DNA of 64,000 nucleotides from Dactylorhiza incarnata. Lineage: Eukaryota; Streptophyta; Magnoliopsida; Asparagales; Orchidaceae. A program made the translations under genes and the position numbers. The stretch covers positions 62,001 to 126,000 of the forward strand of contig JAWHQI010000257.1 in NCBI GenBank assembly GCA_033032865.1, given 5' to 3'. Below the pieces are notes generated by a model. The model worked only from the letters and a program-made list of their open reading frames with translations, was not told the DNA's origin and ran no database searches. How positions within the stretch are numbered: position 1 is the stretch's first letter; each line of letters begins with the position of its first letter. Below are positions 55,667-64,000 of the stretch, piece by piece.

Positions 55667-58600
55667 ATGCCGGAAGGACGCGTCGACCCAGCTCCTTCCG
55701 ACTCACTTATCAATGTACCTCCCGCGGAGGAGGCGCTGCCAGCACCTGCGGAAGATTTGGAGGCGCGCATGCAGCAGATCGAAGAACATCAAGCTGAGAT
55801 GTTGGCCCTCGTGAGGAATCTTGGGGCTCCTCAAGTTCCGAACCAACCGCCAGCTTTAAACGCACCGCCGCCCCCGGCTCTGAATCATGCCCCGAACGGG
55901 GAGGCTGTCCAAGAAGACGAAGCTTCAGAAGGATTCTCCAATGCGGCAAATACCGCTCACCTTGGCCCACCAGCTGGAGGCCCAGAAGCTGATCACCGCC
56001 GCCACCACCATGGAAGAGCTGCCCCTGAGCAAGCAGTGGAGAGAGCTACGCGGGAAGAGATACGCAACATGATAGAGGAAGAGTATGCCCAAGCAGGACG
56101 ACGCGCCGCTCTCACCCGCCATCCCGCGCATCACGACTCCCCGCTATCACCTCAAGTCTTAGCCCATCCAATTCCTAATGGCTTCAAGCTTCCCAACATC
56201 GAGACGTTCGACGGGACGGACGATCCACTGGAGCACGTCAATCACTTCACCACCGTCATGAGGATTTACAGCGCTCCTGATCAGCTCCTCTGCCAAGTGT
56301 TCCCAGCAACCTTGAAGGGACAAGCGCGCACTTGGTTCCATTCCCTGCGGAATGGGGCCATCAACAACTTCACAGAAATGGCGCAGCAGTTCGTGGATCA
56401 GTTCATTGCCAACCGCCGAATTGTCCGGGATCCCTCCCACCTCTCAGGAATCCGCCAGAACGATAGAGAGACACTCAAAGATTTCTTCCGACGCTTCACT
56501 ACCGAGGCTCGACAGATCCCAGGAGTCGACCCCGAGCTCCTGCGAGGAGTTTTCCTGGGAGGACTCCGCCCAAGTGGCTTCTACTCGGCTCTCATGAGAG
56601 AAACCGTGCCAAGTTATCCCGACCTCGTTCATCGGGTTGAAGCACAGATAGCTGCAGATGAGGCTATCGAAGCACACCGTCGGCAATTCGAAGGAGGACA
56701 GGGAAGGAAGAGGGGATCAGATCAAGCCCCTCGCGAACGAGAAGAACGTTGCGGCGAGGAGTGTCGCGGCGATGAACGTCGGCGTAACCACCAGAGGGAT
56801 CTGGGACCACAGCCGCCCAGGACCTACACCCCGTTGAACACCACCATAACGAATGTGCTCTACGCCATTCAAAACAACCCCGAGCTCCGCATGCCCAGGA
56901 TACCCCCGCCAAATCCAAGGGGCGACCAGTCCAGGTACTGCGAGTTCCATCGGGGAACCGGGCATACCACTGAGGAGTGCACCAGACTCAAAGACGAAAT
57001 CGAGCGCCTCATCCGCCAGGGACTCTTGGGAAGATTCCTACAAGGCCAGATTCCCAATCAGCCCCAGCAGTCTAGGGATGCAGGGGAGCAGCCCCCCGCC
57101 CCCCGAGGCGCGGGGGGAGGAAGACCGATGGTAGGAGAAATCGAGACGATCGCCGGACCCCCCGTCTCAGCATCACAGATCCTCTCAATTGCCCAGCCCG
57201 TAAGAGACCACGAAGACAAAAAACTCAAGCAAGATATTACGATAGCTTTCGGAGATGAAGACTTGCAAGGGGTGCGGCTTCCGCACCAGGATCCACTCGT
57301 GATCAGCGCAGGGATCGGGGATCCCTGCTTCAAGGTGAAGAGAATACTGGTCGACAATGGAAGCTCGGTCAATGTCTTATTTCTCTCCACTTTGCAAAGT
57401 ATGAAGCTCACAAAAGACCAGCTTAGTCCTGCAGCCGGGCCCGTCTACGGCTTCGATAACAGACCTGTCCCGGTGCAAGGCATGATAATTCTCCCAGTCA
57501 CATTGGGCGAATTTCCAAGACAGTCAACGCACAACATCCAGTTCATGGTGGTAGAGTCCACCTCCGCCTACAATGCCATCTTCGGGAGACCGCTCCAGTC
57601 GATCTTCGGGGCAATCCCTTCCATTCCACACCTAGCTATGAAGTTCCCTACTGCCGCAGGAATAGGAGTCGTAAGAGGAGACCAAGAGGCAGCCAGGACC
57701 TGCTACCTGAAGCAGGCCCAACCAGCAAGGGCGACCGCTCTCAACATCAATAACTTCGACCTGCGAGACGAGGCTACTTTGCAACGAGGAGCGCCCGTTG
57801 AAGGGCTTGTAGAAATCCCACTCTCCCGACGAGACCCGACTCGAACTGTTCAGGTCGGGTCACTCTTAACACAAAAAGAGCGAGAAAAGTTCACCACCTT
57901 CCTGCAGGAGAACGAGGACATTTTCGCTTGGAGCCCGGAAGACATGCCCGGGGTAGATCCTAACGTTATCTATCACTCGCTAAACATCAACCCCGCCTGC
58001 AGACCCATGATTCAAAAGAAGAGAAACTTTGCCCCCGAGCGTTTAAAGGCGATCGAGGAGGAGGTAGCTAAGCTCCTAGAGGCACGATTCATACGCGAAG
58101 CAGAATACCCCACATGGCTCGCCAACGTAGTCATGGTGAAGAAGGCCTCGGGAAAGTGGCGGATGTGCGTCGACTACAGCAATTTGAACCAAGCGTGCCC
58201 GAAGGACAGCTTCCCCCTCCCAAGGATTGACCAGCTCGTCGACGCTACGGCAGGCCATGAGCTGCTCAACTTCATGGATGCTTATTCAGGTTACAACCAG
58301 ATAAGGATGAACCCCGCAGACGAAGAACATACTGCCTTCCGCACCGACCGGGGAGTCTACTGCTACAAGGTGATGCCTTTCGGCCTTAAAAATGTCGTAG
58401 CCACCTACCAAAGGCTGATGAACAAGGTCTTCAAGGACCTCATCGGAGAAACGATGGAGGTTTACGTGGACGATATGCTAGTAAAGAGCGTCCACCGGCG
58501 CGACCACTTGGAAGACTTGGAAAAGTGCTTCTGGCTTCTCCGTCGCTTCCAGATGCGGCTCAATCCCAACAAGTGTGCGTTTGGTGTGACGGCGGGGAAG

Positions 58601-60097
58601 TTTCTAGGTTTCATGGTAACCCATCGGGGAATTGAGGCCAACCCCGAGAAGATCAAGGCGTTAGAGGATATGTCGCCACCTCGCTCAATTAAGGAAGTAC
58701 AACGCCTAAACGGGAGGATCGCTGCTTTGTCCCGTTTCCTATCACGAACGGGAGACAAGTACCTCCCCTTCTTCAAAATCCTCCGGGGAGCACGCCATTC
58801 AGGTTTCCAGTGGACGGACGAGTGCCAAGTGGCCTTCGAGCTTCTCAAACAGTACCTGGCTTCGCCACCGCTTCTGTCAAAGCCCACCCCTGGGGAAACT
58901 CTGTTCTTGTACCTGGTCGTGTCGCCTACGGCTCTTAGCTCAGTGCTCGAGAAAGACGAAGGAGGGGTACAGCGACCGATCTACTACCTCAGCAAAGTCC
59001 TCACCGACACCGAAATCAGGTATCCGGCAGCAGACAAGACAGCCTTGGCTCTTGTTTTCTCAGCTAGAAAACTTAGACCCTACTTCCAGGCTCATGCGGT
59101 CAAGGTATTGACGCAACTCCCATTGCGGGCAATCCTCCAGAAGCCGGAAGTCTCGGGGAGACTTGTAAAGTGGGCCGTAGAACTCGGCGAGTTCGACATC
59201 CAATTCCTGCATCGGCCCGACATCAAGTCACAGGTGCTCGCCGACTTCGTGGTGGAGTACATCATCCCGCCAGAAACAACCATCATCAAAGACACCACCA
59301 GCCCCCGTTGGACCCTCTATGTCGACGGCGCCTCTGGAGCTAAAGGGGCCGGAGCAGGATTGCTCCTCATAAGCCCCGAAGAGATCACCCTGGATTACGG
59401 ACTCCGGCTAAAGTTCCCCGCAACAAATAGCATCGCGGAATACGAAGCACTGATCGCCGGTCTCCGACTCGCCATCGACTGCAAAGCCAAGAACCTAACG
59501 ATCTATACAGACTCCCAACTCGTGGTCTCACAGGTTGAAGGAGATTACAAGGCTAAGAGCGAACAGATGGCAAAGTACCTCGCATTCGCGAAATCACTTC
59601 TCCAGAAGATCTCATCATATCAGATTCTACACATCCCCCGAGAGCAGAATTCCAGGGCGGATGCTCTATCCAAGCTCGCCACCTCACCCTCCAGCTACCA
59701 GTCTCGAAGACGCCGAATCGAAGAAGTCGTGATCCCAAGCATTCAAGGGCCATGGGAAATCGCAGCCATCCACCAGGAAGAGTCATCCTGGATGACCCCA
59801 TTGCGAGCTTACCTCGAGCAAGGGCACCTTCCCGAAGATCGCCTAGAGGCGCGAAGGCTACGAATGCGGGCAGCATCGTTCACCATTATAGACGGGGAGA
59901 TTTACAAACGGGCATTCTCAGGACCATATCTAAAATGCCTGCCAGCGGGCGAGGCGGACTACGCCCTCAGGGAAGTACACGGAGGAGTCTGCGGAGAGCA
60001 CCTAGGCGGGAAGGCATTAGCGCAGAAAATACTGCGTCAAGGCTTCTATTGGCCAACGATGAGGAAGGACGCGGCTGACTTTGTCCAGAGGTGCTAA
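55667..60097 (+). CDS. gag-pol: Tat gag-protease-RT-RNase H-second RNase H, ending at a premature TAA in integrase
   Basis: 1476 codons. Gag capsid domain at about residues 165-330 (NIETFDGTDDPLEHVNHF; FPATLKGQARTWFHSL), then an Arg-rich segment and a knuckle (YCEFHRGTGHTTEEC, about 425). Protease VDNGSSVNVLFLST is at about 563. RT lies about 810-1000 with WRMCVDYSNLNQACPKDSFP and VYVDDMLV (YVDD). KNVVATYQ differs from the KNAGATYQ I expect. RNase H 1 is present but lacks the first Asp, usual in this group. The second RNase H (LYVDGASGAKGAGAGLL; YEALIAGLRLA; IYTDSQLVVSQVEG; NSRADALSKL, about 1218-1345) keeps Asp, Glu, Asp and Asp. The integrase zinc region starts with HGGVCGEHLGGKAL and ends RC-stop. 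The frame is open upstream to ATA at 55631, which looks like a mutated ATG 12 codons earlier. Confidence 0.93.
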   Translation: MPEGRVDPAPSDSLINVPPAEEALPAPAEDLEARMQQIEEHQAEMLALVRNLGAPQVPNQPPALNAPPPPALNHAPNGEAVQEDEASEGFSNAANTAHLGPPAGGPEADHRRHHHGRAAPEQAVERATREEIRNMIEEEYAQAGRRAALTRHPAHHDSPLSPQVLAHPIPNGFKLPNIETFDGTDDPLEHVNHFTTVMRIYSAPDQLLCQVFPATLKGQARTWFHSLRNGAINNFTEMAQQFVDQFIANRRIVRDPSHLSGIRQNDRETLKDFFRRFTTEARQIPGVDPELLRGVFLGGLRPSGFYSALMRETVPSYPDLVHRVEAQIAADEAIEAHRRQFEGGQGRKRGSDQAPREREERCGEECRGDERRRNHQRDLGPQPPRTYTPLNTTITNVLYAIQNNPELRMPRIPPPNPRGDQSRYCEFHRGTGHTTEECTRLKDEIERLIRQGLLGRFLQGQIPNQPQQSRDAGEQPPAPRGAGGGRPMVGEIETIAGPPVSASQILSIAQPVRDHEDKKLKQDITIAFGDEDLQGVRLPHQDPLVISAGIGDPCFKVKRILVDNGSSVNVLFLSTLQSMKLTKDQLSPAAGPVYGFDNRPVPVQGMIILPVTLGEFPRQSTHNIQFMVVESTSAYNAIFGRPLQSIFGAIPSIPHLAMKFPTAAGIGVVRGDQEAARTCYLKQAQPARATALNINNFDLRDEATLQRGAPVEGLVEIPLSRRDPTRTVQVGSLLTQKEREKFTTFLQENEDIFAWSPEDMPGVDPNVIYHSLNINPACRPMIQKKRNFAPERLKAIEEEVAKLLEARFIREAEYPTWLANVVMVKKASGKWRMCVDYSNLNQACPKDSFPLPRIDQLVDATAGHELLNFMDAYSGYNQIRMNPADEEHTAFRTDRGVYCYKVMPFGLKNVVATYQRLMNKVFKDLIGETMEVYVDDMLVKSVHRRDHLEDLEKCFWLLRRFQMRLNPNKCAFGVTAGKFLGFMVTHRGIEANPEKIKALEDMSPPRSIKEVQRLNGRIAALSRFLSRTGDKYLPFFKILRGARHSGFQWTDECQVAFELLKQYLASPPLLSKPTPGETLFLYLVVSPTALSSVLEKDEGGVQRPIYYLSKVLTDTEIRYPAADKTALALVFSARKLRPYFQAHAVKVLTQLPLRAILQKPEVSGRLVKWAVELGEFDIQFLHRPDIKSQVLADFVVEYIIPPETTIIKDTTSPRWTLYVDGASGAKGAGAGLLLISPEEITLDYGLRLKFPATNSIAEYEALIAGLRLAIDCKAKNLTIYTDSQLVVSQVEGDYKAKSEQMAKYLAFAKSLLQKISSYQILHIPREQNSRADALSKLATSPSSYQSRRRRIEEVVIPSIQGPWEIAAIHQEESSWMTPLRAYLEQGHLPEDRLEARRLRMRAASFTIIDGEIYKRAFSGPYLKCLPAGEADYALREVHGGVCGEHLGGKALAQKILRQGFYWPTMRKDAADFVQRC

Positions 60098-61024
60098 AGC
60101 TGTCAGCTGCACGCCAACATGCCTCATCAACCCCCGGTCTCACTTTCCACGCTGCAGAGTGCGTGGCCATTCGCGCAGTGGGGGATCGACCTCCTCGGTC
60201 CCCTACCTCTAGCATCCGTGCAGAGGAAGTTCATCATCCTAGCCATCGATTACTTCACCAAATTGGTGGAGGCGGAGCCCCTAGCCAAAATTACGGAAGA
60301 AAACGCCAAACAATTCGTCTGGAAGAACATCGTCTGCCGCTTCGGCATCCCGGCTGCGATCATTGCCGACAATGGCACTCAATTCACTGGGAAGTCCTTC
60401 ACCAAGATGTGCGAGGATCTGAAGATCAACCTGCGTCACACGGCCGTGGCACATCCGCAAACCAACGGACAAGTAGAAGTCACAAACCGCACCATCCTCA
60501 AAGGACTGAAAACACGCTTGGAAGAAGCCGGGGGACAGTGGGTAGACGCGCTCCCGAATGTGTTGTGGGCGTATCGCACAACAGAGAGGACTCCTACAGG
60601 GGAGACACCTTATAACCTCTGTTACGGAACCGAAGCTATCATCCCCGTCGACATCGGCGTTCCGAGTGCTCGAGTACTAACCTTCGATCCCAGCAAGAAT
60701 GATGGACTGCTCCGAGAAAACCTCGATCTAATCCCAGAAGTTCGAGACAGCGCTGCTCACCGTGCTGCACTCTACCAAATGCGTGTCGCCCGGACTTACG
60801 ACAGGAGGGTGAAGCCCAGACCAATCAATGTAGGAGATCTCGTCTTATGCAGCATCGAGGCCGCCGGTAAAGGCCCCCAAGGAGATAAGCTCTCACCGGC
60901 CTGGGAGGGCCCGTACGTAGTCACCACAGTCATGAAACCCGGAACATACAGGCTCAGGACGGCGGAAGGGAAGACTTTTCCACGCACCTGGAACGCTCAA
61001 AACCTGCGCCGCTTTTACCAGTGA
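60098..61024 (+). pseudogene. pol: Tat integrase core and C-terminus, beyond the nonsense codon
   Basis: The same frame continues after the TAA at 60095-60097 (SCQLHANMPHQPPV), so a single substitution separates it from gag-pol. The zinc region (H, H, C, C) spans the stop. The core has WGIDLLGPLPLA, IADNGTQFTGKSF and HPQTNGQVEVTNR for Asp, Asp and Glu. The C-terminal part reads LSPAWEGPYVVTTVMKPGTY and ends ..LRRFYQ at 61024, the normal end for this group. First Met is at 60119, but no independent start is expected. Confidence 0.92.
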
Positions 61025-62005
61025 TCCAGGGACCTCTACCATGTACTAAGCCACGAGCTCAAGCTCGTGCAAACTTATCTTCAATTTATGTACAAGCCGC
61101 GAGCTCAGACTCGTGCACCTATCTTATATTACATGTTATGTAAAAGCCGCGAGCCCAGACTCGTGCATCTATCTTATCTTACATAAAGCTATGCACCAAA
61201 TGATTTCATACTGTAAAACCATATTTTGACACTTACACTCACTTAAGAAAAAACTTTATAAAGAGGCCCTGCCTCAGGGGCTTTGAACCGCCGTCGATTG
61301 AAGGTTCGCCCTTCTCCTCCGCCGTCGAGTCACAGCGTCGTAGGGGCCTGCCCCCCTCACGTTTGCCCCCGGTTTGAATACACCAGCTATTCATCGGCCA
61401 CTTCGAGGCCCTGCCTCGGGGGCTTTGCACCGCCGTCGATTGAAGGTTCGCCCTTCTCCTCCGCCGTCGAGTCCCAGCGTCGTAGGGGCCTGCCCCCCTT
61501 ACGTTCGCCCCCGGTTTGAATACACCAGCTATTCACCGGCCACTTCGGGGCCCTGCCCCGGGGACTTTGCACCGCCGTCGATTGAAGGTTCACCCTTCTC
61601 CTCCGCCGTTGAGTCCCGGTGACGTAGGGGCCTGCCCCCCTTACGTTCACCCACAGTTTGAATACACCCGCTATTCACCGGCCAAGCCGCGAGCACAGAC
61701 TCGTGCAAAAAAGCCGCGAGCGCAGACTCGTGCAAAAAAGCCGCAAGCACAGACTTGCGCAAACTAATTTTCTATTGTGTAAAAGCCGCGGGCTCAGAAC
61801 CGCGCAAGCTAATCTGTCATTTTTCAGAAACCCCTCAGCCCATACGTATATCAGAGCCGGGCAGCAAGCCCACAACGACCTCAGAGTACCAACACCCTCC
61901 GACATCAGCTCCTACCAGAAAAGCGCCGCACAGAGGACAATGGGTAAAGCCGCCGCAGAAAAAATCAAAACCTTCGAACTCCTCGCTCCGGAACTCGGAC
62001 TCCGA
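61025..62005 (+). repeat. Tat 3' untranslated region made of three tandem repeat sets
   Basis: Set 1: three copies of AGCCGCGAGCTCAGACTCGTGC with AT-rich linkers (61050-61190). Set 2: three copies of a 142-bp unit starting at 61265, 61407 and 61549 (GGCCCTGCC...CGCCGTCGATTGAAGGTTC). Set 3: four copies of an about 28-bp unit AAGCCGCGAGCGCAGACTCG (61684-61815). Such repeats between pol and the 3' LTR are known in Tat-type elements. Frames across set 2 are not genes. Confidence 0.88.
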
Positions 62006-62021
62006 AGGTTTGGGGGGCTTA
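62006..62021 (+). other. Tat polypurine tract
   Basis: AAGGTTTGGGGGGCTTA lies directly before the 3' LTR TGTTG. Confidence 0.75.
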
Positions 62022-62530
62022 TGTTGTACACCCGTAAAGGCCTTAGGACGCACCTGAAGAAAGCCCCGGAAAAGAGAGGAGGGGTCGACGGTCAAAGAGC
62101 GCGGTAGCACGCAGGCTGCACCCCCCCCGACCGCACCACCCTTAGGGGTGCGGCCGGCCAAGTCGCACCCCCCTTGGGGTGCGGCCAAGCCGCACCCCCC
62201 TTGGGGTGCGGCCAAGCCGCACCCCCCAAGGGGGTGCGGCCAAGCCGCACCCCCCAAGGGGGTGCGGCCAAGACGCACCCATTGGGGGTGCGGCCAAGCC
62301 GCAGGTGCGGCCTAGCCGCACCCCCCTTGGGGTGCGGCCAAGGCGCACCCCCCTTGGGGTGCGGCCAAGGCGCACCCCCCTTGGGGTGCGGCCAAGCCGC
62401 ATCCCCCCTTGGGGGGGTGCGGCCAAGCTGCACCCCCTTGGAGGGTGCGGCCAAACCGCCCCCCCCCCCCCCTTGGGGGTGCGGCCAATCCGCACCCCCC
62501 CCCCTTCTTTTCTTTGGGGTGTGCGGCCGC
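62022..62530 (+). repeat. Tat 3' LTR, first 509 bp, with expanded hairpin array
   Basis: It matches 54151-54437 except in the hairpin array, which has about 13 GGTGCGGCC units here (62125-62505) instead of five. It is interrupted at CGGCCGC, the same site that reads CGGCCGCGCCTACC in the 5' LTR. GCCGC (62526-62530) is the expected target duplication of the inserted Athila-2. Confidence 0.92.
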
Positions 62531-63977
62531 TGATGCGCGCAAAATAGAGCTATAAACGCAAGTATACGTGCCGATCAAGTAATAAAGAGTGAGTGAGATC
62601 GTTCCCTCGGAGAAGTGATAAAATTAGTGCTTGCAAGTACTAGCTAAACCGTTTCTTTAAATTCAAGCGAATCATAATGAGATTTTTTTTTTAAAAAAAG
62701 ATTAAACAATATTAAAATAAAAATTAGAAAATCTGTATTACTTTTAATAAAAATAAAAATACTTTTTATTTTTAAAATCAGTTGAGGAAAGCAGTCTTGT
62801 ATTCAGATTTCTGACAATTAATATGATGAACTTTTATGATTTATCTTATGTGAATGTTCTACGAATTATCTTGTAACAATTTTAAACGGAGAAATCCTAA
62901 TCTCTCGATGTTGGAGATCTCAATATTTCAATTCCCCTAGTTATCTCTAACTTAATTGAATTGAGAAATACTGCGCGAAGCGGCAACCGTAGTCACTTAG
63001 CGAAAAGAGGAAATCTCTTTCTCACTTTTCTTCTAAATTAGAATTATGAAACTCACACTTCTCCTCTCTCGATTCTCGAAGCGTTAGTGAAATAAAAGAA
63101 ACTCAGATTAAGGACTTACACCACTCCTCTCTCGATTCTTGTGATGTAGAAAGTAGAATTTTACTCAAAAACGTATCTCATCTCTCGATTCTTGACACGC
63201 AAAAAGAATAAAATTCATAAATCTAGAGTTTCAAGAATGAAATCATAACTCGAATAAAATAATTCAAACAACAAACAACAAGATTACAAGAAATTATTCA
63301 TCACAAAAATTGTCATACTCTCATCATACAAGACTTGAAAAATTTAGTTCATAATGGAGAAGAAGAAACCCACAACTAGAAAGATCTTACAATACATATT
63401 TGAGGGGATTTCAAAATTTCCTCCTCAATTTTCTGGAATTAGCAAGATATCGCCTCCTTCTCTCTCTCTTGGCCGAAAATCCCTCCTTAATTTCCTCTCT
63501 TTTTTTTCGTGTAGCTTTCCTTCCATCATGGGGGAGAATATATAATAGCTTTCCACCCTGGCGTGCCTTGATTGCTGGTCATAATTGCTGAATAAATGCT
63601 TCTTAATAAGAATGTAACAGCCCAAATTTGAATATTTTCGAATTGCTGAAAATCTGTAACTGCCGTTTTTGTTGCAACAAATGTCAGAATTTGTTGCAAC
63701 CAATTTTATTTCGTGAGTTTTCTTCAAAATTCTTCTTTTGGCAAGTTGAAATCTTCTTGAATCCTCTTCTTAGCCATGATGATAACTTTAACTCTCATGA
63801 TTAATGAACGTATTCTCCTTTCCTAACATAAAATCACATAAAATGAGAATTATCTTCAAACTTAATTGCAAAATCAAATATTTATCATTTTGCGACTTTT
63901 TAATCATGATTATATGAATTATGATCATAAAATAATAAGAATGTGGTACAAAGATAACTTCTTTTGGGAAGTTATCA
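62531..63977 (-). repeat. Athila-2 3' LTR (1447 bp), minus strand, element continues outside the window
   Basis: It begins TGATGCGCGC and ends GTTATCA, followed by a CACCCCC block like Athila-1. It shares with Athila-1 LTRs the AACGCAAGTAT/ACGCAAGTGC start region, the terminal hairpin (63953-63976), a central palindrome (63671-63700, arms GTTGCAACAAAT and ATTTGTTGCAAC) and a TATA-like box on the minus strand (63538-63546). The rest of the sequence is clearly diverged. Its body lies to the right of the window. Confidence 0.88.
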
Positions 63978-63990
63978 CACCCCCACACAT
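63978..63990 (-). other. Athila-2 polypurine tract
   Basis: The minus strand reads GTGTGGGGGTG just before the LTR. The following bases (ATTTCTTTGC) resemble the flank of the Athila-1 tract. Confidence 0.6.
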
Positions 63991-64000
63991 ATTTCTTTGC

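Larger units (their letters stand above)
54151..62530 (+). mobile_element. Tat-type Ty3/gypsy element, + strand, nearly intact, 3' LTR interrupted
   Basis: The 5' LTR (54151-55575) starts TGTTGTACACCCG and ends CAACA. The 3' LTR starts with the same sequence at 62022 and is broken at 62530 by an Athila-type LTR. Between them are a primer site, a gag-pol frame (55667-60097), integrase (to 61024), repeat-rich 3' untranslated sequence and a polypurine tract. The second, archaeal-like RNase H after the RT-RNase H places it in the Tat group (Retand/Ogre relatives). The flank GAAGC (54146-54150) is half of the expected target duplication. A single nonsense codon and a lost upstream ATG are the clearest defects. 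Confidence 0.93.

Noticed and set aside
61283..62107. Several 60-150-codon frames after Tat integrase
   Set aside because: They follow the 142-bp and 28-bp tandem repeats and carry no domain.

Overview
This is a plant nuclear window, almost certainly angiosperm, made of transposable elements. The evidence is Ty1/copia and Ty3/gypsy LTR retrotransposons with initiator-Met or Asp tRNA primer sites, two Athila-type LTRs, a Tat-type gypsy element with a second RNase H, a small hAT element and a foldback MITE. I found no host gene, tRNA or rRNA, and no prokaryotic feature. The species cannot be named from the sequence.

Left stack (1-31441). A copia LTR fragment at 30766-31441 was split by Copia-2 (27527-30765). 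Copia-2 was then hit by Copia-1, a relative of the outer fragment, whose 5' LTR is 26300-27526 and whose body runs leftwards. Copia-1 is broken in its integrase C-terminus by a solo-LTR-like insertion (5591-24003, target duplication CCTAT). That insertion carries a 2.16-kb solo LTR (9413-11568, GGCCA) and a full Athila element (11782-23171, TTGCA, LTRs of 1263 bp each). At the far left, a long repeat-rich LTR (1 to about 3906) cuts off the Copia-1 RNase H.

Middle stack (31442-51896). Copia-3 (32162-51745, CTCAC) is inserted in an older AT-rich sequence. Its gag is interrupted twice: by a non-coding large retrotransposon derivative (36588-49168, CATAC) whose 5.4- and 5.0-kb LTRs dwarf its 2.2-kb interior, and by a 1261-bp hAT-type element (49500-50760, 8-bp CTCACAGC). 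Every insertion in this stack has matching target duplications, so the order of events can be read directly.

Right part (51897-64000). After a short low-copy stretch with a foldback MITE (52892-53324) and a copia-like LTR fragment (53459-54150) comes a nearly intact Tat-type element (from 54151). Its roughly 1785-codon gag-pol frame is broken by one nonsense codon. Its 3' LTR is cut at 62530 by a second Athila-type element that runs off the window.

Coding capacity is mostly decayed. The Athila pol has several stops and frameshifts, while its extra 388-codon ORF is open. Copia-1 and Copia-2 carry stops of the C-to-T type. The most unusual signal is in the LTRs: several unrelated families carry their own arrays of GC-rich palindromes or minisatellites, often next to the TATA box, and copy numbers differ between the two LTRs of one element.
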